Positions 25,801 to 38,500 of a DNA stretch of 64,000 bases are shown here, piece after piece. Positions within the stretch are counted from its first letter, which is position 1. Every line of letters begins with the position of its first letter. Below the pieces are notes generated by a model that was not told the origin of the DNA, searched no databases, and worked only from the letters and a program-made list of their open reading frames with translations. The stretch spans positions 7,340,501 through 7,404,500 of the forward strand of contig BSDZ01000003.1 of the NCBI GenBank assembly GCA_030268105.1, read 5' to 3'. This stretch comes from Volvox africanus. Taxonomy: Eukaryota > Chlorophyta > Chlorophyceae > Chlamydomonadales > Volvocaceae. Both the position numbers and the translations under genes were made by a program.

Positions 25801-26233
25801 TGGAGATCCAGCCACTCGGAGGTCCACAACTGGCTACGTATTCTTGCTAAACGGCGCAGCTATCAGCTGGAACAGCCAATTGCAGCGCACGGCGGCAGCT
25901 TCAACAGTGGAGGCAGAGTACCAGGCCATGGCAGCTGCAGTGCGGGAGGCACTTTGGCTTCGCAAGCTGACCAGAGACTTGGGTCTGAGGACACAGGCTA
26001 TTCAGATTCGAACGGATTCTGAGGGATTGATGAGCCTTGGGAATAACCCGATAATGTCGGTTCGTTCTAAGCACATCGACGTGCAACATCATCTAGTGCG
26101 AGAACGAGTCCTGCGGAAGGAAGTTGCCTTATCGCACTGTTCGACGGAGGATATAGTAGCAGATGTGTTAACCAAGGCACTTGGAGAGATAAAGTTTAAG
26201 AAGTGCATTACGGCGATGGGGTTGGCCGAGTAA
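22850..26233 (+). pseudogene. pol: copia E1 pol with one nonsense codon
   Basis: Downstream half of E1. The gag frame enters at ATC 22851-22853; the pol frame opens at ATG 22940 on the slip heptamer. A TGG to TGA change at 22979-22981 hits the Trp just before the protease LDSAS motif. From ATG 23039 the frame is open for 1,064 residues with complete integrase, RT and RNase H. Private changes include Thr for Met in the SVMPHEAF block and Glu for Gln in IGQAFKI. Confidence 0.9.
22934..22940 (+). promoter_or_regulatory. Putative -1 ribosomal frameshift site, A AAA AAA
   Basis: In the gag frame the codons are ACA AAA AAA TGG. Slipping back one base gives ATG GCG TAT, the pol frame. Seven A residues are also kept in E2 (18798-18792, minus). 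The gag frame stays open past this point, so gag and pol overlap by about 100 nt. Confidence 0.6.
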
Positions 26234-26340
26234 GCTTTCTAAGTTTGTTTGGGGCGAACTCGTTTGGCTTTAGCTTTTCGGTTTCAAGAAGAATCCCTGG
26301 TTGGAATTATCTTCTTTCACTTGTTGCTAGGCATGTCTCG

Positions 26341-26348
26341 AGGGGGCG
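26341..26348 (+). other. Polypurine tract before the E1 3' LTR
   Basis: AGGGGGCG lies directly upstream of the LTR start, the expected plus-strand primer position. Identical tracts precede the LTRs at 21602 and 35289 and, on the minus strand, the LTR ending at 15383. Confidence 0.7.
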
Positions 26349-27138
26349 TGTTATAAAATGGTATATCAGTTCGATATAGCGATCCATACTAGCAACAATC
26401 CCGCTGTTGTAGCTGTACTCGGCGGTAAGCTATCGACCCACGTTCGTACTGCTTGTAGTGCTATACGCACAAGTATATGTGCCGACTCTAGAACGAACTA
26501 TTTGGACTCCTTACTATCAGATAATATGTAACTCTACTTTCTCGTAATTACGTCAGGCTTCCTTATGTCTGATAGTCTACGTCTCAATAGTTCGCCAGAT
26601 TTATTTAGTTTGCTTACTTGCTCTTATTGTGCAGTAGCATTGGAGACTTTGTGCATAAAATATCTTCAAAGTTAATTTAGGATAGCGCTATGAATACTAG
26701 TCGTTGTACAAGAGATTGCTCTGGTGAACGCTTGTTAACATCGCTAAATCGCTACCATTATATGGATTTAGAACCTGTACATGTGGCTTACTTTGTAACA
26801 TAAAAGTGCCACACATGTCTGTTCATGGCTACCTTTCTAGTTATGGAAGGGTTTCTAATTATTGAGCAGCAAGCTGCCGGAGTTAGCAAGCATGGGTAAG
26901 GATCGCGGAAAGTTGGCAACAGCAAACCTTACACAGTAGCCAGGCAACAATGTTGCCAGATGGAGACCCAAACAAAGTCACCAAGAGCCACAGTTACACA
27001 TCGAGCAGGCCCCCAAAATTATATAGCCTTTTCCGGCAAGCACCATAGCAGCTTTGCGTAGGTGTGAAAATTGACCATGAAAATTGACCATGTGTGAGAC
27101 GTACTCTATGACCCCAATGCTTCCCAAATCCAGACATA

Positions 27139-30102
27139 TTGCAAGGCAGATTAGTTCAATCGCTGCACAGGAATGAATACTTCAACGGATTCACGCCACA
27201 ATTTTCAGCACGGTTATTATTTTGTCATCGCATAAAAAAACGTCATGCACATTTTAAGGGGAAGGCTTGGAACCAGGCTCAGAAGAAACTAACTATCCAT
27301 ATATCCCTAAAACAGCCATCTGTTCAATTGGTATCCCCTGAAGTAAGCAGAATCAGTATACGAAAGGATCATGATTGTGGTGAGCCATCAAAGCGGAACA
27401 GGTCATATGAGCAGGCCGCCATCAACAAAGCCGTCCACGACAACATGCCGTACAACCTCGACAGCAGCCTGAAGAATCCACGGGTCCTCATTGCGAAGGA
27501 TATTCAACGTGTGCCGCATCTGCAGCCCGTTTGGGATAAGTGCTTTGCTGCTGGCTTTGCACAAGTGGCTGACTTACAGCCAAGAGTTAGGGTCGACTGC
27601 TTCAAGAAGAAATGGCAAAAGTACGTACATGTTTATTTTCCTACTGTTATGCTTCTAGTGATTATCTTGTTTGTGGTCATCATACATGCCATCCATATCA
27701 TTAGCTTACTTTCAGTGGGGACAGACAACAATAGAATGAAGCATGCACAGTATAAAAAGTAAGCACTTTTATTCGGTGCATCCCATGTACTTTGTAGATA
27801 CGCAACGGATTACAATGCCCAACATGCAAAGTACGAAAAGGTGAAGGCCACCCAAAAGGAGGAACTTGCCTGCAAGCCAGGTTTGTGAGCTCGTACTGCT
27901 ACTTGTCATCCATATACTTTTTTACAACATATTTTGATCAGGTTGTTTGATAAAAAAAATCCTTTCAATGTATTTTGAAAAATGGAATATGGGGTAAACG
28001 TGGGCCAAAGATTTGTTTTACGACAAAGGACATGCCATGCCTCTTACGCTATGTATGGGATTACGAAAACTTTCGACAATGATGTGTATCATGGCATCTG
28101 GCGTTGATGTTCGTCTTCACATTATTTTTATGTAGATGAGTTTGAGAAGAAGCCATGGAAGAAGCTGTGGAACAAGGAGTCTTGGGCAGCCTGGAGGAGC
28201 TTCAAGTACGCTCAGCCAGATAACCCAGATGCGGGTCCCAGTGAGTGCCGCATTGTGATGGAGGATTTGAATGTGACAGATCGGCAACAGGAGCTTATTA
28301 ATGCACTTGTGCAGCGGAAGCAGATTGAAAGCAGTAAGACATCCTTTGCCGTACCAGCCACTCCAGTGCCGGTTGGAGCTGGTGGAACAGCTCAGCATAC
28401 ACCAGGCCTTGGTGGACTGGAGTTGCCAAAAGGCACTACGGTAAGATGCGATTATGCATGTGTTCACTTTAATTATTGCTGCTGCTTCACGGAAGCAGAT
28501 TGAAAGCAGTAAGACATCCTTTGCCGTACCAGCCACTCCAGTGCCGGTTGGAGCTGGTGGAACAGCTCAGCATACACCAGGCCTTGGTGCACTGGAGTTG
28601 CCAAAAGGCACTATGGTAAGATGCGATTATGCATGTGTTCACTTTAATTATTGCTGCTGCTTCGCTACCATAATAGTACGTACTTCTTAGTATGTTTGCA
28701 GAAAGTACATCACAGTTCATGCATAACCTTTGTTTTTTATTTTAGCTAGTACAACAATAACAATGTTTTCATGCCTTTATTTCCTTGTTTACAAAATGCT
28801 TAATTGCTACCAAACCGCAGAAAAGGGGCCGAAATGACGAGCCGCCAGGAACTCAGGATGGGCACACTAGCAAACGCCAAAAGTAGCCCGCACATGGTGA
28901 AGATGTATTGATGATGGTGCTGGCTACCAATGCAGCTCGCATACATCAGAAGGAGGAGATCCAGGCCGCTCGACGCCGACAGGTTAGTCCAAATAATAGT
29001 GGTAAGGAGAGTGGTTGATGGGGTGTGCAAATTTCCAGGCGCGCTTAGCAAGGTTATTGCAGGATGGGTGATGTACATTATGGATTGCATGTACAGGGAT
29101 GTACAGGTCATTAATGTCCTTTAACCTGTTTTCTCCTTTTTGTCTTTTATGTAATTGTTCCTATTTTCCTCAAACATACTTCCTTTTCATGTAGGCAAAG
29201 AGTCCACAGCCCTCTAAGGCAAGGAACTCCAGCAGGAATGCTACGAACTCAAGCAAGGGGGCAGCGAAAAAGGTACAGCCCATTAATGAATATTCATCCT
29301 GTCTTCCCGTTTTAGTGAGTTGTAATTTTATGTTTCGTTCTATTCTTTTAATTTGCTGCGTGCTTTGTGGTTTGATGTGGTATACGTCGATTTGTTTCTC
29401 TTTTTAAATAGAAAATATAAGCTTATAATTTCTAAAATCCTATATGTATGTTAACGGTGGCCCTTGAAGGTAACAAACAACGGCGATGTGCGGCCATCCA
29501 CGAAAGTGAGACGGACAAGCACGGGCATCAAAAGAAAGGTACAATATATTGAGGCCCGACATTAATTACTTTTTAATTATATTTTCTATCACTACCTAGT
29601 CCCTTCACGTATTTTGGACCAGCAGGTGCCGGTGGAAGACAAGTCTACGGACGGTGACGACAATAATGACAGTTACGACCACCGGTGAAAGAAGGTAAAT
29701 TTCCTGAGTTCAGCTTGTTGTCTTAATTTCCTGCTTGTATGAATGTAATATTCTAATATGTGTTGTTTCGACTGATAAAGGTCAAGAGTGCTTGGGAAGA
29801 TGTGCGATATACACGGGCACGACGTCAACGTGGGAGCTCAGGGAGTAAGAAGAAACAGGTAACAAAGTGTCCACATACATAGTACCTAGAAGCACTGCCC
29901 ATCCTAGACATGATTAAAAATCTCGTAACCGAAAATGATTGCTGGGTCGTGTCGGCTTAATTTACCTTTATATATATGCATGTAAATAAGTATAATTTTC
30001 CTTTTGGTGAGCAAGGACGAGAGGAGTGAGGACGAGCAGGATGATGCCACCAGTGCACGAGAGGACGACGACAACGACGATAGTGAAATAGAAGACTATT
30101 AG
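27139..30102 (+). pseudogene. C1 accessory protein gene (TnpA-like), with a TGA
   Basis: Same multi-exon gene as in C4 (see 50763-53903), with two copies of the 39-codon exon instead of three. The exon near 29626-29694 has TGA at 29686-29688 where C3 and C4 have CGA, and the shared TAG is also present near 28883. The upstream coding part starts MQGRLVQSLHRNEYFNGF. Confidence 0.65.
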
Positions 30103-31190
30103 ATAGAACTAACATCTATCATGTTTGTTTCTAAGCTTATGTTAGAGCGGGCTGCTAAATGTGTGGTGGCAGATGAAGTTAGGATGTATGTACCTAATGA
30201 TGATTGAAATGATTGGTGCATGGTACTAATGATTATTTAACTCATAAACGAAATTTGATTGGCAGGATTGGATGTGTAGAAATTTGATTGTTTCGTTGAA
30301 TTAATGGGTAGTCACTCACCAATGGCTGCTTACCTGGATGCTTTCCGAATAATGAGCTGTAAATTATTGCCTGAAATATCTTCATCTATCAAAACTGAAA
30401 TCCTATTGATATTCTTCATAACAGCTACGTACATTATGACAGGATGGTTTCCGTACACACAAAAATAATTCTGCAGCGGGTGGGCAAAACAGCAAACAAT
30501 AACAAGAACGATAACTGAAACAGTAAAGAAATAACCAGAACGACCAAAAGTAGTTGCAGTGAGCAGGAATGCGAGGCTGCCTCGTATGCAAAGTGAAAGT
30601 GGCGCGAATGTTGCTATCGCACGTGTAAGACCTTGTGAAAGCGTGCAAATATGTTAGTTACATGCGTATAAAACTTTTACGCAACCCACAACTGCTAGCT
30701 GTGTACGCATTATTCGCAGCATACGTAAGCATGCATTAATGCGCGTTAATGCACGTTAGGCGTGCGTATATTGTGTGTTAGAGAACTTTTAGTGCGTTAA
30801 CTTCCATGCACGCTATGTATTTTTGCTTGCGTATGGGTCTCTAATGCTTGCGTTGCGTTAGGCCTAACACACACCTTAGAATCTATGTGGGTGCGTTTGA
30901 CATTGCGTAAGTTCGCGTTAGGTTGCGTTAGCTAACGCAAAGTAAACGCAAACATTTTCGTTCCCTCCCAAAAAAGTTTATTTGCGATTGCGTTAGGTGC
31001 GTTAGGATTGTGTTAGCGATACACAAACAATAACGCAATGCGTTTGATTTGCGTTAGGCTTTGCGTTAGCTCGCGTTAGTTCGCGTTAAGCTTGCGTTAG
31101 GCTTGCGTTAGGGGTCCCTAACGCGAGCCTAACGCGAGCCTTATGCGAGCTAACGCACGAATTCCTCGATATAGTGCATGTGCAGTGTTG

Positions 31191-31472
31191 TGTGGAGTGC
31201 CAGTTTGGTTGCCATCGGCTCTGGTTTAGGTACAGTGGTCTACCATGCCAAGTAAGACCGTTTGACAGTCGCAGGGTTGTACAAGGCCCCTGGGCAAATT
31301 GGAGACACCAGAGCGATTAGGATTCCGGTGGTCATGCTTTGTGGTTTGCTGCGGGGCTCATTCCGCTAGGAGCCTTTACTGTAGGGTCTGTGTCATAGAG
31401 AACAGCGAAGTATGGCATGGTAGACCACTGTACCTAAACCAGAGCCGATGGCAACCTAACTGGCACTCCACA
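31191..31472. mobile_element. 282-bp foldback/MITE-like element
   Basis: Terminal inverted repeats of about 60 bp with one mismatch: TGTGGAGTGCCAG... at 31191 and ...CTGGCACTCCACA ending at 31472. No ORF. I see no clear target duplication. It sits 14 bp outside the right end of C1 and is copied at 40131-40412. Confidence 0.75.
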
Positions 31473-32615
31473 CCCGCCCAGAGAGGGCGTGTCGCGCACC
31501 CCTGAGCTGTTGTCAGTAATCCAGCCCTCCGCTGGGCAACCATCAGGGGGCATCAGGGAACTGAAGCCGCCTCACGCCTCCAACGGCGCCCCTAGCTGAG
31601 GACGGCGCCCCATCACGGGGACCACCCTAACAAAATCCCATCATCGCGGCCTGTAACTCTGCAACCCCAAATGCGTCGGCCCATGGTCCAACAACCCTAG
31701 CTCCGTCAACGCCAGAGCCCTCATCGAGGGGCACCTCCGGCCTACTAACTTCTCCCCCCCAGCTCCTAGCTCCACCTCATCCAGCCACGATCAGGCGCTT
31801 GGCCACGGAGAGATTAACCTCCTCGGCCAAACCACCGTCCCACTCTACGAAGTAGTGTGGCCGCGCCAATGCTCCATGAAAGCGCAACGTACCCCACGTC
31901 ACCACCTTCTGCCATCGCCCGCCCTGGCTTGCATGCACGACACACTTGACTCACTTCCCATTGAGGGCGGCGGCCTCTGCATCCTGACGCCACGTGGCGG
32001 CATTGGGGAAGAGAAACGCCTCCACCTCTGGCAGGGCCATCTCTGGCCCTGTCAGGGCTTCACGCTTGAGCCATTATCTCCACCGCCCGATGGCACAAAA
32101 CGGCGGCCTTGGCGCCCGTCGTAGTCCCAGGCGGGGTGCTCCGCAGGGGTAGCACCCCAGAAACCGCCCCATGGGTCCCAGCTCGGGGCACCAACGCCGT
32201 GCGGGCTCCTGGCATCGCCGCCACCTGGGTCAGGCGGCCACATATGCTCGCATGCCAAAGCCGGCGCGGCAGGCGCTGGTGTAGCGGCCGTAGGCGTGTC
32301 TGGGTCAGCAGCCTTGGGCAAGTGCGGGCCCATGGCTGCTGGAGCGCCAGCTGCCGCGCCGCCGAGTGCCGCTTCTGCGCCCTCACTGCCACCGCTGCCA
32401 TGACCAGCCACAGCGACAGCGCATTCACTCCCCCGGGGGGGGGGAAGGCGGCCCCTGGGGCCCGGAGCAAGCATCCCGACCAGCGCTCGCAGCCACACCA
32501 CACCAACCACCTTCAGAGAGCACGGGAGAGACGGATCTGCCCGAGGAAGGGGCACGGCTACCAGGGATGCCAGCTCCCCGCAGCGAAGGGAAGGTGCGCC
32601 AGCGAGCCGTCCAGG
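31473..32615. other. GC-rich flank without a supported gene
   Basis: Proline/alanine-rich open frames occur on both strands (for example 32052-32555 minus). They are low in complexity and overlap each other, as expected from GC-rich non-coding DNA. The same stretch recurs at 40413-41561. Confidence 0.5.
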
Positions 32616-35173
32616 TGGACGACTGCACGGGATTTTCTACTGTTGCGTTCACGGAGACCAAGGACGCAGTTCGAAAGAAGGTCAAGACAATGATCGAGGC
32701 GCTGGAGAATATGACTGGCCGTCGAGTGAAGGAGGCACGTACGGATCGTGGGACCGAGTTCCTTAACTCAGCCATGAGCGCCTACTTCGGCGAAAAAGGG
32801 ATTATCCATGGTACGACCGTTGGGTATTCACCGGAGCAGAATGGGGCGGCGGAGCGCCTCAATAGGACCCTATTGGAGAAGACCCGGGCAATGCTGGCGG
32901 AGTCAGGACTACCGCAGAAGCTCTGGGCAGAAGCCATGGCTACGGCAAATCTTTTGCGCAACGTTTCACCGGTCGTGGGGGCATCAGTAATGCCCCATGA
33001 GGCGTTCATGGGGGTGAAGCCGGACATAAGCCATCTGAGAGTTTTCGGCAGTACCGCATATGCACACGTGCCGAAGGAGAAGCGGAACAAACTGCAACCC
33101 GTGAGTAAAAAAGGAGTGCTGGTTGGATACGAGCAAGGGAGGCAGTACCGCATCTTGATCAACAATCTCATCAGCACCCACTCGACAGTCAAGTTCGACG
33201 AGTCAACAGTTGGAGATCGCTATGAGGATTCCGACGAGGAGGATGTCGAGGAGTCTGGCGGCGTTCCGTTGCCAGGGGGCGGCGGAGATACGCCGGTCAA
33301 CACCGACATGGACCAGGGAGCTGCTGAAGTGAACCATGGTGCATCCACCAGCAGCGGCCAGACAGCGGCGCCACAGAGGCACGCAGGCATACCAGCAGCA
33401 CAGTTTCCCAGGATGCAAAATACAGCGCAGTCCCGCGGAGGCAATGGTGGAGACGCTATGACAGGCGAAGGGCCGGTGCAGCAGCAAAACCACAACAACG
33501 ACGGTGCAGACGTTAATATGCAGGAACGTCGCTATCCACTACGTGAGCGAAAGCGACTGATTGAATGGAGGCATGAGCCCAACGGAAGGGTTACGTTCGG
33601 GCGGATCAATGCTGCAATCGAGGAAGAAGTACCAGAGCCAGCTTCATACCAGGAGGCCACTGACGGCCCATATGCTGAGGAATGGAGAAGTGCCATGGAT
33701 GAGGAAATCTCAGCACAGCTCACAAATGGGACCTGGGAGCTAGCAAAACCACCGCCAGGTGCGCGGATTCTGCCTTGTCGGTGGGTGTATAAGGTCAAAC
33801 GTGCAGAGGATGGCGAGATCGAGCGCTACAAGGCACGTTTGGTGGCGAAGGGCTACGAGCAGCGGGCGGGGATTGATTATGGGGAGCTCTTTGCTCCAAC
33901 CTCGCGTTTTGCTTCGCTTCGTATGCTCCTGGCGGTGGCTGCGGCTAAAGCAATGCCGATCCATCAGCTAGACGTTTCAACAGCTTTCCTGAACGGGGAG
34001 CTAGAGGAGGAGCTCTGGATGCAGCAGCCGCCTGGTTACGAGTCAGCAGATCCAGAGCAGGCATGCAGGCTCCTACGCTCAATCTACGGGCTGAAACAGG
34101 CCCCACGCTGCTGGTATATGAAGCTAGTGGCGGAGCTGGACAAGCTGGGGTTCAAACCGTCAGTAGCGGACCCAGCAATATTCATCAAAAAGGACGAGAA
34201 GGAGATTGTCTACCTGCTGGTGCACGTGGACGACATCATCATCACCTCAGAAGACGAGGCAATGATCAGGAGAGTGAAAACAGAAATCGGACAAGCCTTC
34301 AAGATTCGAGATCTTGGAGAGGCAAAAGTTTTCCTGGGCATGGAGATCAGCCGGGGAGCGCACGGGGAGGTAAAACTATCGCAGCGACGCTACATTGAGG
34401 AGCTGCTGCAGCGACATCAACTCGTCAATGCAAAGCCTCGAAAGACCCCACTACCTCCTGGTACTAGAGCCCTGCCTGCAGAAGACAACAACAAGGAGCT
34501 CGTAGACAACACCAAGTACAGGGCGCTTGTCGGCGAATTGAACTACCTGGCGACGAGCACAAGACCGGATATCTCGCAGGCAATGAGCGTTCTGGCGCGC
34601 TTCATGGGCAACCCATCTAAGGTTCACATGGGCTTGGCTTTGGGGGTGCTGCGATACCTGGCGGGTACCAAGGAGCTCGGATTATGCTATGACGGAGATG
34701 GCGATCTCACCATGGTGGGCTACAGTGATTCCGACTGGGCTGGAGATCCAGCCACTCGGAGGTCCACAACTGGCTACGTATTCTTGCTAAACGGCGCAGC
34801 TATCAGCTGGAACAGCCAATTGCAGCGCACGGCGGCAGCTTCAACAGTGGAGGCAGAGTACCAGGCCATGGCAGCTGCAGTGCGGGAGGCACTTTGGCTT
34901 CGCAAGCTGACCAGAGACTTGGGTCTGAGGACACAGGCTATTCAGATTCGAACGGATTCTGAGGGATTGATGAGCCTTGGGAATAACCCGATAATGTCGG
35001 TTCGTTCTAAGCACATCGACGTGCAACATCATCTAGTGCGAGAACGAGTCCTGCGGAAGGAAGTTGCCTTATCGCACTGTTCGACGGAGGATATAGTAGC
35101 AGATGTGTTAACCAAGGCACTTGGAGAGATAAAGTTTAAGAAGTGCATTACGGCGATGGGGTTGGCCGAGTAA
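32366..35173 (+). pseudogene. pol: Chimeric frame: GC-rich flank fused to copia integrase-RT-RNase H (E4)
   Basis: At 32616 the duplication junction puts the flank in frame with integrase (DDCTGF onward), giving a 935-residue frame whose first 84 residues are not copia. The copia part has no stops and complete RT and RNase H, but lacks gag, protease and the integrase zinc finger. No promoter is known for it. Its variant residues differ from E1, its parent by position, at four sites. Confidence 0.85.
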
Positions 35174-35529
35174 GCTTTCTAAGTTTGTTTGGGGCGAACT
35201 CGTTTGGCTTTAGCTTTTCGGTTTCAAGAAGAATCCCTGGTTGGAATTATCTTCTTTCACTTGTTGCTAGGCATGTCTCGAGGGGGCGTGTTATAAAATG
35301 GTATATCAGTTCGATATAGCGATCCATACTAGCAACAATCCCGCTGTTGTAGCTGTACTCGGCGGTAAGCTATCGACCCACGTTCGTACTGCTTGTAGTG
35401 CTATACGCACAAGTATATGTGCCGACTCTAGAACGAACTATTTGGACTCCTTACTATCAGATAATATGTAACTCTACTTTCTCGTAATTACGTCAGGCTT
35501 CCTTATGTCTGATAGTCTACGTCTCAATA

Positions 35530-38500
35530 GTTCGCCAGATTTATTTAGTTTGCTTACTTGCTCTTATTGTGCAGTAGCATTGGAGACTTTGTGCATAAAA
35601 TATCTTCAAAGTTAATTTAGGATAGCGCTATGAATACTAGTCGTTGTACAAGAGATTGCTCTGGTGAACGCTTGTTAACATCGCTAAATCGCTACCATTA
35701 TATGGATTTAGAACCTGTACATGTGGCTTACTTTGTAACATAAAAGTGCCACACATGTCTGTTCATGGCTACCTTTCTAGTTATGGAAGGGTTTCTAATT
35801 ATTGAGCAGCAAGCTGCCGGAGTTAGCAAGCATGGGTAAGGATCGCGGAAAGTTGGCAACAGCAAACCTTACACAGTAGCCAGGCAACAATGTTGCCAGA
35901 TGGAGACCCAAACAAAGTCACCAAGAGCCACAGTTACACATCGAGCAGGCCCCCAAAATTATATAGCCTTTTCCGGCAAGCACCATAGCAGCTTTGCGTA
36001 GGTGTGAAAATTGACCATGAAAATTGACCATGTGTGAGACGTACTCTATGACCCCAATGCTTCCCAAATCCAGACATATTGCAAGGCAGATTAGTTCAAT
36101 CGCTGCACAGGAATGAATACTTCAACGGATTCACGCCACAATTTTCAGCACGGTTATTATTTTGTCATCGCATAAAAAAACGTCATGCACATTTTAAGGG
36201 GAAGGCTTGGAACCAGGCTCAGAAGAAACTAACTATCCATATATCCCTAAAACAGCCATCTGTTCAATTGGTATCCCCTGAAGTAAGCAGAATCAGTATA
36301 CGAAAGGATCATGATTGTGGTGAGCCATCAAAGCGGAACAGGTCATATGAGCAGGCCGCCATCAACAAAGCCGTCCACGACAACATGCCGTACAACCTCG
36401 ACAGCAGCCTGAAGAATCCACGGGTCCTCATTGCGAAGGATATTCAACGTGTGCCGCATCTGCAGCCCGTTTGGGATAAGTGCTTTGCTGCTGGCTTTGC
36501 ACAAGTGGCTGACTTACAGCCAAGAGTTAGGGTCGACTGCTTCAAGAAGAAATGGCAAAAGTACGTACATGTTTATTTTCCTACTGTTATGCTTCTAGTG
36601 ATTATCTTGTTTGTGGTCATCATACATGCCATCCATATCATTAGCTTACTTTCAGTGGGGACAGACAACAATAGAATGAAGCATGCACAGTATAAAAAGT
36701 AAGCACTTTTATTCGGTGCATCCCATGTACTTTGTAGATACGCAACGGATTACAATGCCCAACATGCAAAGTACGAAAAGGTGAAGGCCACCCAAAAGGA
36801 GGAACTTGCCTGCAAGCCAGGTTTGTGAGCTCGTACTGCTACTTGTCATCCATATACTTTTTTACAACATATTTTGATCAGGTTGTTTGATAAAAAAAAT
36901 CCTTTCAATGTATTTTGAAAAATGGAATATGGGGTAAACGTGGGCCAAAGATTTGTTTTACGACAAAGGACATGCCATGCCTCTTACGCTATGTATGGGA
37001 TTACGAAAACTTTCGACAATGATGTGTATCATGGCATCTGGCGTTGATGTTCGTCTTCACATTATTTTTATGTAGATGAGTTTGAGAAGAAGCCATGGAA
37101 GAAGCTGTGGAACAAGGAGTCTTGGGCAGCCTGGAGGAGCTTCAAGTACGCTCAGCCAGATAACCCAGATGCGGGTCCCAGTGAGTGCCGCATTGTGATG
37201 GAGGATTTGAATGTGACAGATCGGCAACAGGAGCTTATTAATGCACTTGTGCAGCGGAAGCAGATTGAAAGCAGTAAGACATCCTTTGCCGTACCAGCCA
37301 CTCCAGTGCCGGTTGGAGCTGGTGGAACAGCTCAGCATACACCAGGCCTTGGTGGACTGGAGTTGCCAAAAGGCACTACGGTAAGATGCGATTATGCATG
37401 TGTTCACTTTAATTATTGCTGCTGCTTCACGGAAGCAGATTGAAAGCAGTAAGACATCCTTTGCCGTACCAGCCACTCCAGTGCCGGTTGGAGCTGGTGG
37501 AACAGCTCAGCATACACCAGGCCTTGGTGCACTGGAGTTGCCAAAAGGCACTATGGTAAGATGCGATTATGCATGTGTTCACTTTAATTATTGCTGCTGC
37601 TTCGCTACCATAATAGTACGTACTTCTTAGTATGTTTGCAGAAAGTACATCACAGTTCATGCATAACCTTTGTTTTTTATTTTAGCTAGTACAACAATAA
37701 CAATGTTTTCATGCCTTTATTTCCTTGTTTACAAAATGCTTAATTGCTACCAAACCGCAGAAAAGGGGCCGAAATGACGAGCCGCCAGGAACTCAGGATG
37801 GGCACACTAGCAAACGCCAAAAGTAGCCCGCACATGGTGAAGATGTATTGATGATGGTGCTGGCTACCAATGCAGCTCGCATACATCAGAAGGAGGAGAT
37901 CCAGGCCGCTCGACGCCGACAGGTTAGTCCAAATAATAGTGGTAAGGAGAGTGGTTGATGGGGTGTGCAAATTTCCAGGCGCGCTTAGCAAGGTTATTGC
38001 AGGATGGGTGATGTACATTATGGATTGCATGTACAGGGATGTACAGGTCATTAATGTCCTTTAACCTGTTTTCTCCTTTTTGTCTTTTATGTAATTGTTC
38101 CTATTTTCCTCAAACATACTTCCTTTTCATGTAGGCAAAGAGTCCACAGCCCTCTAAGGCAAGGAACTCCAGCAGGAATGCTACGAACTCAAGCAAGGGG
38201 GCAGCGAAAAAGGTACAGCCCATTAATGAATATTCATCCTGTCTTCCCGTTTTAGTGAGTTGTAATTTTATGTTTCGTTCTATTCTTTTAATTTGCTGCG
38301 TGCTTTGTGGTTTGATGTGGTATACGTCGATTTGTTTCTCTTTTTAAATAGAAAATATAAGCTTATAATTTCTAAAATCCTATATGTATGTTAACGGTGG
38401 CCCTTGAAGGTAACAAACAACGGCGATGTGCGGCCATCCACGAAAGTGAGACGGACAAGCACGGGCATCAAAAGAAAGGTACAATATATTGAGGCCCGAC

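Larger units (their letters stand above)
14131..26594 (+). mobile_element. Ty1/copia element E1 with GTTCG target duplication
   Basis: GTTCG at 14131-14135 and 26590-26594 brackets an element whose 241-bp LTRs are 14136-14376 and 26349-26589, with one difference seen between them. The uninterrupted homologous site is in CACTA copy C4 near 50215, which shows E1 landed inside C1. Without insertion E2 and one TATCG the element is 4,742 bp. E1 order is LTR, primer site, gag, [E2 insertion], pol, purine tract, LTR. Its pol has a TGA at 22979-22981 upstream of the protease motif, so E1 is defective even apart from the insertion. Confidence 0.92.
13685..31176 (+). mobile_element. CACTA (EnSpm) element C1, interrupted by copia E1
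   Basis: The ends are CACTAGAACAAG at 13685 and GATATAGTG at 31176, flanked by a CAT target duplication (13682-13684 and 31177-31179). A 3-bp TSD with CACTA...TAGTG termini defines the CACTA superfamily. Both subterminal regions carry many GCGTTAG motifs in both orientations (13700-14100 and 30720-31160), as expected for binding sites of the element's accessory protein. Removing the copia insertion and one GTTCG leaves 5,033 bp, close to complete copy C4 (5,189 bp). The encoded gene is described separately. No DDE transposase gene is visible, so it looks non-autonomous. Confidence 0.9.

Noticed and set aside
28117..28536. 139-residue minus-strand frame repeated in each CACTA copy
   Set aside because: It is antisense to the well-spliced accessory exons and includes the repeat unit twice; a shadow.
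31994..32555. Alanine/proline-rich frames on both strands as genes
   Set aside because: Overlapping frames in GC-rich DNA without motifs or splice logic; duplicated only because the whole unit is.
32366..35173. 935-residue frame as a domesticated host gene
   Set aside because: It arises exactly at a duplication joint, and its first 84 residues are low-complexity flank; more simply a chance fusion.
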